Assembly: GCA_009731375.1 (NCBI GenBank)
Contig: BJOX01000223.1
Span: forward strand, 594,848-654,462
DNA from: Paulinella micropora
Taxonomy: Eukaryota; Cercozoa; Imbricatea; Euglyphida
Direction of reading: 5' to 3'
DNA length: 59,615 nt
Made by a program: the position numbers and the translations under genes. The notes beneath the pieces were generated by a model that ran no database searches, had not been told where the DNA came from, and saw only the letters and a program-made list of their open reading frames with translations. This document shows positions 29,754-39,476 of the stretch, in pieces. Each line of letters opens with the position of its first letter. Positions within the stretch are counted from its first letter, which is position 1.

Positions 29754-30065
29754 TATTATCGTTAGGGGTGACACCGTGACTGGGAAATGCCTCTTTTTTT
29801 CCTTTTTGTTGCTTGGCTCTGCCAGTCTCCTACATTTTCCTCCATACTTGTTTCCTCTCTTTACAGAGCCGGAGGGCTTGAAGATCATAGTTAGGTTATT
29901 TTCAGAGTGCTTTGGAATTGGATGGATTAATACCCCGGCTTGCAATAAATAATATCTTTTGAATGTAACAGACAAAAACGTCAAGATTTCCTTGACTACT
30001 CCTACCCTAAAAAGATCCAAGATGTGAGATCCTGGCTAACTGTCTTTCATACTACGGTAATATAG

Positions 30066-30335
30066 CCGATCAGGAGGCAGTCATGAGGGTCCCGTACCCT
30101 GAACTTGTCAAGACTGAGATGGTGATGAAAAAGATCGAACACTTGATTGAATTCGATAGTTATCTCAATAAAGTCACTAGTCTTCTTCCGGAGGAACAAC
30201 CGGCCCGGTTGGGAGTCCTTTGTGAAAGTGATAGTGCAGATAGCTCAGACAGAGCCCGGGAATCCAAGTCAAAGATGAAGAAACTTTATGCGTCGGGGGG
30301 TGGTTTCCGTTCCCCTTCCACTAAAGCTTCATCAG
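30066..30335 (+). other. Exon of an unidentified gene, right of the gypsy insertion
   Basis: Open frame of 90 codons between an acceptor-like TAATATAG and a strong donor (TCATCAG|GTAAGC). It encodes a helical PYPELVKTEMVMKKIEHL segment followed by a Ser/Lys-rich part (ESKSKMKKL). The Ser/Lys-rich style resembles the exon pieces left of the retrotransposon, so both may belong to one plus-strand gene. The phase from the 18736 donor does not fit directly, so another exon would be needed. Function unknown. Confidence 0.45.
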
Positions 30336-30628
30336 GTAAGCATCCGTATTCACTGAAAGTTATCAATAGGATATGACGGTATCATGCTGTATTAATAAGG
30401 TGAGCATATCTCTTAGGTCACTCAGTGGTCGAGTCCTCTAATCATCTTCATGATTAATCAATCATCATTCTGATCCTTTAATTAATTTATCTATGATATA
30501 GTATAGTTAATTAAACTGTTGAAGACCGCTCGGTCATTTTATGCAAACAGTTTTTAAGCAGTATACAATTGGGTGAGAAGCGATCGCTGATCCGAGCTGA
30601 AGCCGGCAACACAATATTGTACTATTAA
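30336..30628. other. No gene seen
   Basis: AT-rich, probably intronic sequence. Confidence 0.4.
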
Positions 30629-30630
30629 TA

Positions 30631-30904
30631 TTGCTGTTGACATTCAAGACAACAACAAAAATTAGTTTTTCATTTTTGTGTCAGATTTTCATTTTTGTGA
30701 CAGTTTTTCATTTTTGTGACAAAAATTCAAATTTTCAAATTTAACGGTAACATTTCGCGAAAATTTACGATATTTTACGGACGAATATAGCAGTTAATTT
30801 GAAAAATTCAAATTTTCACCCAAAATCAAAATTCCAACCAAAACTGAAATTCCAACCAAAACAGAAAAATCAATTTTTTTTGTTGTCTTGAATGTCAACA
30901 GCAA
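30631..30904. mobile_element. MITE with TA target duplication, copy 1
   Basis: 24-bp terminal inverted repeats start TTGCTGTTGACATTCAAGAC and end GTCTTGAATGTCAACAGCAA, flanked by TA on both sides (30629-30630, 30905-30906). It is 274 bp, AT-rich, with an internal TTTTTCATTTTTGTGACA repeat and no ORF. TA duplication suggests mobilisation by a Tc1/mariner-type transposase. A second copy in the opposite orientation is at 42813. Confidence 0.88.
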
Positions 30905-30959
30905 TATTTGTTAAAAAGTTGAAACTTCAAAAAAGTAATAATACATATAATAATAGTGC

Positions 30960-31157
30960 TTCTCTGTCAATGGCTGATGCAAATCTGCACATGCGTCTCC
31001 ATCGTCTCACCCATGAGGGGAGTACGAAGAATTGACGATAGGCTCTAATGACACCCCCGCACGGGCAGTTCCAACACTTCCAGACGGACCGGTATGTTCA
31101 ATGAAAATACTGGTGGCACCGACGGGAATCGAACTGGCGACAGGGCCCAGATGGTAG
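30960..31157 (-). mobile_element. tRNA-derived SINE, truncated by gap
   Basis: Reading on the minus strand, the region starts inside the tRNA-like head (CTACCATCTGGGCCC, then GTTCGATTCC as B box) and continues into a body shared with 32431-32592 (GTATTTTCATTGAACATACC). It ends near a TATTATTA-type tail. The 5' part is lost in the N gap at 31158-31792. Confidence 0.7.
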
Positions 31158-31792
31158 NNNNNNNNNNNNNNNNNNNNNNNNNNNNNNNNNNNNNNNNNNN
31201 NNNNNNNNNNNNNNNNNNNNNNNNNNNNNNNNNNNNNNNNNNNNNNNNNNNNNNNNNNNNNNNNNNNNNNNNNNNNNNNNNNNNNNNNNNNNNNNNNNNN
31301 NNNNNNNNNNNNNNNNNNNNNNNNNNNNNNNNNNNNNNNNNNNNNNNNNNNNNNNNNNNNNNNNNNNNNNNNNNNNNNNNNNNNNNNNNNNNNNNNNNNN
31401 NNNNNNNNNNNNNNNNNNNNNNNNNNNNNNNNNNNNNNNNNNNNNNNNNNNNNNNNNNNNNNNNNNNNNNNNNNNNNNNNNNNNNNNNNNNNNNNNNNNN
31501 NNNNNNNNNNNNNNNNNNNNNNNNNNNNNNNNNNNNNNNNNNNNNNNNNNNNNNNNNNNNNNNNNNNNNNNNNNNNNNNNNNNNNNNNNNNNNNNNNNNN
31601 NNNNNNNNNNNNNNNNNNNNNNNNNNNNNNNNNNNNNNNNNNNNNNNNNNNNNNNNNNNNNNNNNNNNNNNNNNNNNNNNNNNNNNNNNNNNNNNNNNNN
31701 NNNNNNNNNNNNNNNNNNNNNNNNNNNNNNNNNNNNNNNNNNNNNNNNNNNNNNNNNNNNNNNNNNNNNNNNNNNNNNNNNNNNNNNNNNNN
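31158..31792. other. Assembly gap, 635 Ns
   Basis: Run of Ns. Confidence 0.99.
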
Positions 31793-31794
31793 GG

Positions 31795-31798
<4 letters not shown>

Positions 31799-31832
<34 letters not shown>
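31799..31832. repeat. (GA)n
   Basis: Dinucleotide tract. Confidence 0.9.
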
Positions 31833-31835
<3 letters not shown>

Positions 31836-32034
31836 TCGGAAAGTGTCACGGACGATGTGGTCAGCTGATTGAGTCGGAACTGACAGGCACATTTAATCAA
31901 TTAGATTCTAGTATTAATTATCACTTTACGGCGACAATTATTAATAATATCTTGAGTCGATTTCAACTTAGTTATTGATTATATGACTGACCATTCTCCA
32001 GTATGTCAGATGCCACGTTCAGACGGCCGCAACT

Positions 32035-32035
32035 T

Positions 32036-32068
<33 letters not shown>

Positions 32069-32127
32069 TTATATATTTATATATATATATAATATTACAT
32101 ATATAATATTATATATATTAAATATAA

Positions 32128-32166
<39 letters not shown>

Positions 32167-32167
32167 G
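32035..32167. repeat. (TA)n and (TTA)n tract
   Basis: AT-only microsatellite ending directly at the head of a SINE copy. Confidence 0.9.
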
Positions 32168-32175
32168 TTATTATT

Positions 32176-32252
32176 GGACACCGTGATAGCCCAGTGGTCA
32201 AGTTCTACCATCTGGGCCCTGTCGCCAGTTCGATTCCCGTCGGTGCCACCAG
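32176..32252 (+). mobile_element. tRNA-derived SINE head, copy 2
   Basis: Head with A box TAGCCCAGTGG (32187-32197) and B box GTTCGATTCC (32228-32237), ending GCCACCAG. It is cut by the gap at 32253-32430. The acceptor-stem halves pair imperfectly, so it is a SINE rather than a functional tRNA. Confidence 0.7.
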
Positions 32253-32430
32253 NNNNNNNNNNNNNNNNNNNNNNNNNNNNNNNNNNNNNNNNNNNNNNNN
32301 NNNNNNNNNNNNNNNNNNNNNNNNNNNNNNNNNNNNNNNNNNNNNNNNNNNNNNNNNNNNNNNNNNNNNNNNNNNNNNNNNNNNNNNNNNNNNNNNNNNN
32401 NNNNNNNNNNNNNNNNNNNNNNNNNNNNNN
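32253..32430. other. Assembly gap, 178 Ns
   Basis: Ns between two near-identical SINE heads. Confidence 0.99.
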
Positions 32431-32592
32431 GGACACCGTGATAGCCCAGTGGTCAAGTTCTACCATCTGGGCCCTGTCGCCAGTTCGATTCCCGTCGGCG
32501 CCACCAGTATTTTCATTGAACATACCGGTCCGTGTGGACCAGTATTTTCATTGAACATACCGGTCCGTCTGGAAGTGTTGGAACTGCCCTTG
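32431..32592 (+). mobile_element. tRNA-derived SINE, copy 3
   Basis: Same head as copy 2 (one base different: GGCGCC for GGTGCC), then body. The body begins with a 34-base segment GTATTTTCATTGAACATACC... that is duplicated in tandem (32508 and 32541). It runs into (CT)n. Confidence 0.7.
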
Positions 32593-33034
32593 CGGGCCCC
32601 TCTCTCTCTCTCTCACACACACACACACGTGCCCACACACACATGGAAAAATAGACACATACACACACACACCAACACACACATATACATACACACTCAG
32701 ACACTCAGACACTCAGACACAAACAGACAAACACACACACATACACACACACACACTCACTCACTCACACACACACAGACAGACAGACAGACAGACAGAC
32801 ACACACACACACACATATGTACAAACACACTCAGACACTCAGACACACACACACACACACACTCTCTCTCTCTCTCTCACACACACACACTCACTCTCTC
32901 TCATCTCTCTCTCTCTCTCTCTCTCACTCACTCACTCACTCACTCTCTCCCTCTCTCTCTCTCTATCATCTCTCTCTCACTCTCTCTCTCATCTCTCTCT
33001 CTCTTCCTCTCTTTCTCTCTCTTCCTCCCTCTTC

Positions 33035-33068
<34 letters not shown>

Positions 33069-33081
33069 AACAAACACACAT

Positions 33082-33114
<33 letters not shown>

Positions 33115-33199
33115 CAAACTCACTCACTCACACACTCACACAAACACACACATAGACACATAGACACATACACACTCATACACTCAGACACACACCCAC

Positions 33200-33273
<74 letters not shown>

Positions 33274-33358
33274 CGTGTGTGTGTGTGTGTGTGTGTGTGT
33301 GCATGTGATATATATATATATATATAGAGAGAGAGATAGAAACTCTCGTACTACGAGA

Positions 33359-33409
<51 letters not shown>

Positions 33410-33556
33410 TCCTTTCCCTTTCTCTGTCTCTTCCTCTTTCTCTCTCTCGATCTCTCTCTCCCTCTCTCTCTCTCTCTCTCCCTCCCTCTCTCTCTCTCTT
33501 CCTCTCTCTCTCTCTCTCTCTCGATCTCTCTATCTCTTCCTCCCTCTCTTTCTCTT

Positions 33557-33616
<60 letters not shown>

Positions 33617-34130
33617 GATCTCTCTCTCTCTCTTTCAGACACACACATACACACACACAAACATGCACACACACACAGACACACACATATACATACATAC
33701 TTAAATACATACTCAGACACTCAGACAGACACACACACACAAAAACACACACACACACACATACACACACATACACACACACATACACAGACACACACAC
33801 ACACACACAGAAAGACACACAGACACACACACACACACTTAGACACATACACACATACACACTCATACACTCAGACACACACCCACACAGTGTCACAGAG
33901 AGAGAGATGGGAGCATGTGTTGTTGTCACCTGGGGTGGGGGGGGGGGGGGGGGGGGGGGGGGGTTGGGGGGTGTGTGGTTGGCAAGAGAGAGAGAGAGAG
34001 AGGAAGAGAGAGAGAGAGGAAGAGAGAGAGAGAGAGGGAGAGGGAGGGAGAGAGAAAGGGAGAGGGAGAGAGAGAGACAGAGACAGAGAGAGAGAGAGAG
34101 AGTGAGAGAGAGAGAGAGAGAACGATGGAC
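32593..34130. repeat. Compound microsatellite (CT)n/(CA)n/(GA)n/(GT)n with poly-G
   Basis: 1.5 kb of dinucleotide repeats in blocks, including ACTC and AGAC variants and a poly-G tract near 33938-33963. All ORFs here are repeat translations. Confidence 0.97.
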
Positions 34131-34680
34131 AAACGGATAGATGGCTAGATAAATGAACAGATAGATAAGCGAGTAAATAGATTCATAGCCATACAAACAG
34201 ACAGATAGAAAAATAGACAAGCAGATAGTTACTTAGCGAGGCGCCAGTTAGATGAATAGGTACAAGAGTATGGCAAGTACAAGACACATAAAGGCCTTGA
34301 TTCATACCAAAAGAGTGGGCGGATGACGGTGAACAAAAACATTCATTTGACCATGGTCGATACATAGGTTTGAGATAACAGGTAAAATGAAGCAAAACAA
34401 ACATGCATACAAAAGTGTACGATTGACTAGGCGAGCAAAACGAATTTTTCTCATACATAACAATTTTGTACGATGCGCGAAAACTGGTCAGCAAACGCAG
34501 TACAAGGGGGTGAGGTGCTCCAAAGTCGACTAAAAGCCCATCAGGGAACTCAAAAAACATTATAGACCGTAAAAATCAAGGGTTACAAGTGTATTTGCAA
34601 AGTCACTGGTGCTGACCAACCAGTGGCCAAGCAAAAGCTAACAAAAAATCAAACTAGTTATTCTTTTTTCCATCACAAAC
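34131..34680. other. No gene seen
   Basis: Unique-looking sequence between the microsatellite and the inverted repeat; no supported ORF. Confidence 0.4.
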
Positions 34681-35246
34681 CATTCTGTCACAACATTTAC
34701 AGGATGTTGGCGCAGGTGTAAGGACCGATTAGCAAAGCAGAACAAGCCAAGAAAAAAATCGCCACTAAAACAAAAACTAAGAAATGCACTGTCGCGAAAG
34801 AGAGCAACAAACAGTCCTATATGATCTCACACACTATTTCATGTCGAAAATTGGTTGTGCCATAGCGTTGACAACTAATCCGAGATATCAAAAGTAACAA
34901 CAAACAGCTCGGTACTCTACAGATGATGAAAAGCACAAGACTTTACCGAAAAACATGCAAGTTTGCAGCTATTTGGGGGACAGGTGTGGTGAAACAGTGA
35001 AATACAGAGGCAACCATTAGAGCAAGAGATAGAGCAGGTCAGTATCGTATGTTTCACCGCTGTTAGCATTGATAAGAACACCTCCTGCAAATCGCCACTC
35101 GTTCTAGGATCACTGAAATATGTGGATAGCATACTGACCAGAGTGAGGAGCATGGAAAATAAGCAAGACGTTTCAGAAAAACGGGAAAAACCGCAGAGTT
35201 ATATGTCCGTAGCAAGTAGGATATGAAAGTTAATAGTTTTCATTGT
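34681..35246 (-). repeat. ~580-bp repeat unit A (inverted)
   Basis: Reverse complement of units B and C with only scattered differences. It forms a near head-to-head palindrome with unit B centred near 35247. Confidence 0.88.
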
Positions 35247-35248
35247 CT

Positions 35249-35822
35249 ATGCGGTTTTTCCCGTTTTTCTGAAACGTCTTGCTTATTTTCCATGCTCCTC
35301 ACTCTGGTCAGTATGCTATCCACATATTTCAGTGATCCTAGAACGAGTGGCGATTTGCAGGAGGTGTTCTTATCAATGCTAACAACGGTGAAACATACGA
35401 TACTGACCTGCTCTATCTCTTGCTCTAATGGTTGCCTCTGTATTTCACTGTTTCACCACACCTGTCCCCCAAATAGCTGCAAACTTGCATGTTTTTCGGT
35501 AAAGTCTTGTGCTTTTCATCATCTGTAGAGTACCGAGCTGTTTGTTGTTACTTTTGATATCGGATTAGTTGTCAACGCTATGGCACAACCAATTTTCGAC
35601 ATGAAATAGTGTGTGAGATCATATAGGACTGTTTGTTGCTCTCTTTCGCGACAGTGCATTTCTTAGTTTTTGTTTTAGTGGCGATTTTTTTCTTGGCTTG
35701 TTCTGCTTTGCTAATCGGTCCTTTCTTACACCTGCGCCCACATCCTGTAAATGTTGTGACAGTTAGAATGGTGACAATGAAAACTATTAACTTTCATATC
35801 CTACTTGCTACGGACATATAAC
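35249..35822 (+). repeat. ~580-bp repeat unit B
   Basis: Starts GCGGTTTTTCCCG and ends TACGGACATATAACTC. Direct copy of unit C. The 60-100-codon ORFs found in all units are identical because the units are copies, not because of selection that I can show. Confidence 0.88.
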
Positions 35823-36423
35823 TCTGCGGTTTTTCCCGTTTTTCTGAAACGTCTTGCTTATTTTCCATGCTCCTCACTCTGGTCAGTATGCTATCCACAT
35901 ATTTCAGTGATCCTAGAACGAGTGGCGATTTGCAGGAGGTGTTCTTATCAATGCTAACAACGGTGAAACATACGATACTGACCTGCTCTATCTCTTGCTC
36001 TAATGGTTGCCTCTGTATTTCACTGTTTCACCACACCTGTCCCCCAAATAGCTGCAAACTTGCATGTTTTTCGGTAAAGTCTTGTGCTTTTCATCATCTG
36101 TAGAGTACCGAGCTGTTTGTTGTTACTTTTGATCTCGGATTAGTTGTCAACGCTATGGCACAACCAATTTTCGACATGAAATAGTGTGTGAGATCATATA
36201 GGACTGTTTGTTGCTCTCTTTCGCGACAGTGCATTTCTTAGTTTTTGTTTTAGTGGCGATTTTTTTCTTGGCTTGTTCTGCTTTGCTAATCGGTCCTTAC
36301 ACCTGCGCCANNNNNNNNNNTCCTTTCTTACACCTGCGCCCACATCCTGTAAATGTTGTGACAGTTAGAATGGTGACAATGAAAACTATTAACTTTCATA
36401 TCCTACTTGCTACGGACATATAA
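35823..36423 (+). repeat. ~580-bp repeat unit C with gap
   Basis: Direct copy of unit B. The 10-N gap (36311-36320) is flanked by a duplicated CGGTCCTT..ACACCTGCGCC segment, suggesting an assembly join. Confidence 0.88.
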
Positions 36424-37041
36424 CTCAACTCCTACTTGCGTACCATGTCGAACACTCAGACCTAGATGGTCTGTGACCTCAAATCCCAATGAATAGGAAT
36501 TCAGGCCGGACATTGCCAACTGGTGAACCCGCCTTTACTGCTTGGAAGCCCTGCGCACACGTGATCGTAAAAACCGTTTCACGTTTAAAGTGGCACCTGC
36601 CGCACCAAAGTGCGCCGCAGTGTGCGGACGGAAAAATAGATCCTAAGTCATGAACTTTACGGGCAGTGGCTTTCTATCCTGGTTTTTAGCCACTTACTTT
36701 TTGAAAAGCCACCATTGCCACCGACCACCAGTGGTTGAGGGGATGGTTGGGCCGGGCTGGTTTGGCCGGGCTGGTCAAAGCAAAGATTCAAACGACAACT
36801 TTTGAACCACCCACCAAAATTTGATCAAAACTCTTTTGCACACAACCCAAGGTTCAAAACTCCCTTGAACAACAGATCTAACGACCCACTCACTGCCGCC
36901 TACCTAGACGCCATGTTCATTGTCTCCCTTCTTCATTCCAAATCCTTCCCATTTTCTTCGCTAGTTCTTGAGTACTTTAAGAATTAGTCTTCGTGTGTCT
37001 CTTTTTTTTTCTTTCTTTCTTTGGGTGAGTACCGTTAACCA

Positions 37042-37080
<39 letters not shown>

Positions 37081-37350
37081 GAGTCGTGTGTGTGTGTGTA
37101 TGTGTGTGTGTGCGCGTTTGGTGAATGAATGTTGAACCAATCCACTTACTCCCGCCTTCTTAGTTCCAAATCCCTTCCATTGCTATTCTTGTTCCAAATC
37201 CCTCCGATTGCTAGTACTTGATTACTCTAAGAATTCTGTCTTAAAGTTTAGTCTTCATGTGTCTAATTTTTCTGAGTCTTGCGTGATGTTTTGTGTATAA
37301 TGGTCTGGCTTGCACAGAAGCCCGGGCTGCCATCCAAAACAGTGATCAAC
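36424..37350. other. Upstream region of secreted-protein gene
   Basis: No ORF supported. Contains a (TTTC)n-like tract near 37005 and (GT)n at 37048-37112. Promoter elements not identified. Confidence 0.4.
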
Positions 37351-39435
37351 ATGCGCAGCACAACGATAAAGGCAGCGTTGGCCCTCTATACCAGCATCTC
37401 CGCTCTATCTCCCACCGACGCAAAAATGTTTTCTCTCAGCGAGATTTTCGGCGGGAAAAAGCATGCCAACACCTACAGTCTAAAAGAAAAGAGATCACTT
37501 GAAAGCTATTATACAGCAGTCTACGGTGCCGACATCTTACAGCATAAGTATGGTGACGGTAAACGCTTTTGTCTTCAGTGTGTTTATATTGTTTGTTTTG
37601 TGTTGTGAGCCCTCACGGTTCCCTCGGCTTCTGTTGGTTTGTGCCTGTTGGCGCTCAGATATTACGGAGGGTCGTTTGTCGAATTGCCTGTGCCTGCTCT
37701 ATCCACCTACCAACCTATGCCTCTATCCATCCGTGAACCTTCTTGCCTACTCATGTATGTTTACCTACCTAAGCCACGTCTATCTGCTGTCTACCTACTT
37801 AACCTACGCCTTCTCTAGCTGCCTACCTGCTTTTGCCTCGTCTATCTGATGTCTACCTACTTAACTATGCCTCCTCTATCCATCCGTCTGCCTTTGTCTC
37901 TATCTACTGTCTACCTACCGATCTACCTTTCTCTGTAGGTGGCGCTGGGAACAGGAACAGCAACAGCAACGGCAACAACGACAACAGCAACAAGAAGGAA
38001 TGCAACTCAGGATGCAACTTCTGCTCACGTAAGATTGCATTTCATTTGCCTACACCTCCACAAATACCACCACGCACTGCTCTTCTCTCAGCACGACGCT
38101 GACAACTCGATCACGCGACCAGCGAACCTAATTCTAGTACCAGTACTGCTACCTTGGCTACTTGCTACCATAACTTGTTGTCCTTGTTTCTTATTGTTCT
38201 TTTGCTGCTGCTGCCGACATTCTGCATCTACCACTGGCACTTTTGCTACCACATTATTTGGCGTTGACTATGGTATTCTTTTGGCTTTGTGCGCCCAGAG
38301 GACGGCGGTACCTACACCTGCAACTGCAACTCCGACTCCAGCTATCAATACGAGTAAACCTGCCCCCTCTTTTGCCCTCTACCACGCGCCTTCAGGACAC
38401 ACGTTCGCATAGCCGCCTGCACTTTCTCACCGTTGTCCCTGATTGCCTGCGTGAACACCGAAACCTCTTTTTCTACCATGTCACCCATTTTACTTCAGGT
38501 GTTCCTGCGAAACGAACGGCATGCCATACCCTGGTAAGCGATCGTGCACCGTTCACCTGATGTTGCCAGCTAGTCCATCTTGTCTAAGTGCACCAGGACC
38601 ACCAGCTAATCCACGCTTGTGCTGCGTATGGCTGTGACTGTGACCGTGCGCTTGGCTTGTGCTGCGTGGCTCACTTGCCTCGTGCTTGGCGTATATTTGC
38701 TTGTACACGTGGACCTTATATGATAAAAACACAGATTGTCCCAATAAAACATAATTTATTACGCAATATCTGTGCACAAACAGTGAAGATATGCTCGATA
38801 TGCATAAACGACGAACATAGACATTCACAATGAATACATACACTCCCCTCCCAAACACAACACTAAATGCATGCATATTATATGTAACTGTAACCATATA
38901 TATAATATTAAAGAGATTATAATACAATATATACCTACATACATTTTCTAACAAATTGTTAGGTGATGATGAAGAAACCTACTGGTACGTCAAGTATGTC
39001 TATGCTTCCTCAGACTGGTATGTGCATATTACATGGTTACATGATTGATACTTTATGTGTTCAATCTTTTTGACTTTTATCCACCTTCTAACCCCCCCCC
39101 CACACACACACACACACACCTGTTTATTTTACTTTATTTGCCTCCTCACCTATGCTTAGTTACATATTTACTTATTTAGACGTAAACATGAGCACGTGGG
39201 CATTCTTCATGCACGCATTCCGTGCAATTCTTTCACGTCAATCATATCCTCACACTGTCGATGCTGCCTGCTTAGCTCTGATGACAGCCTGTTGGGCGTC
39301 AAGAACGAGTACACCAGCGACAATAGCACCTGCCTGACGTACGGCCAGAAGTCGGATGGCATGGGCAGCATGAACAACAACAATAACAACCAGCAAGAGA
39401 GCGCTGAGTCAGCAGCGACGTGCACGTTGGTTAGT

Positions 39436-39476
<41 letters not shown>

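Larger units (their letters stand above)
18912..29757 (-). mobile_element. Complete Ty3/gypsy LTR retrotransposon, 10.8 kb
   Basis: Two LTRs of 235 and 236 bp (18916-19150 and 29518-29753) begin TG and end CA. They differ at roughly ten positions by eye and are bordered by a 4-bp duplication TATT (18912-18915, 29754-29757). On the minus strand the order is 5' LTR, PBS-like site, leader, gag, protease-RT-RNase H-integrase, polypurine tract, 3' LTR. The pol order PR-RT-RH-IN and a GPY motif after integrase place it in Ty3/gypsy (Metaviridae). A tandem duplication in RT breaks pol. Confidence 0.92.

Noticed and set aside
29607-30020. 137-codon minus-strand ORF over the 5' LTR border
   Set aside because: It starts in host flank and ends inside the LTR, with no motif; chance ORF.
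32176-32506. Functional tRNA gene
   Set aside because: Acceptor and T stems pair poorly and several copies share a non-tRNA body, so it is a SINE.
32194-34220. Ser/His/Thr and Arg-Glu repeat ORFs up to 349 codons
   Set aside because: Dinucleotide repeat artefacts, some running through Ns.
34917-36423. Repeated 62-101-codon ORFs with hydrophobic stretches
   Set aside because: They recur because the 580-bp units are copies; no family match or splice or start evidence.
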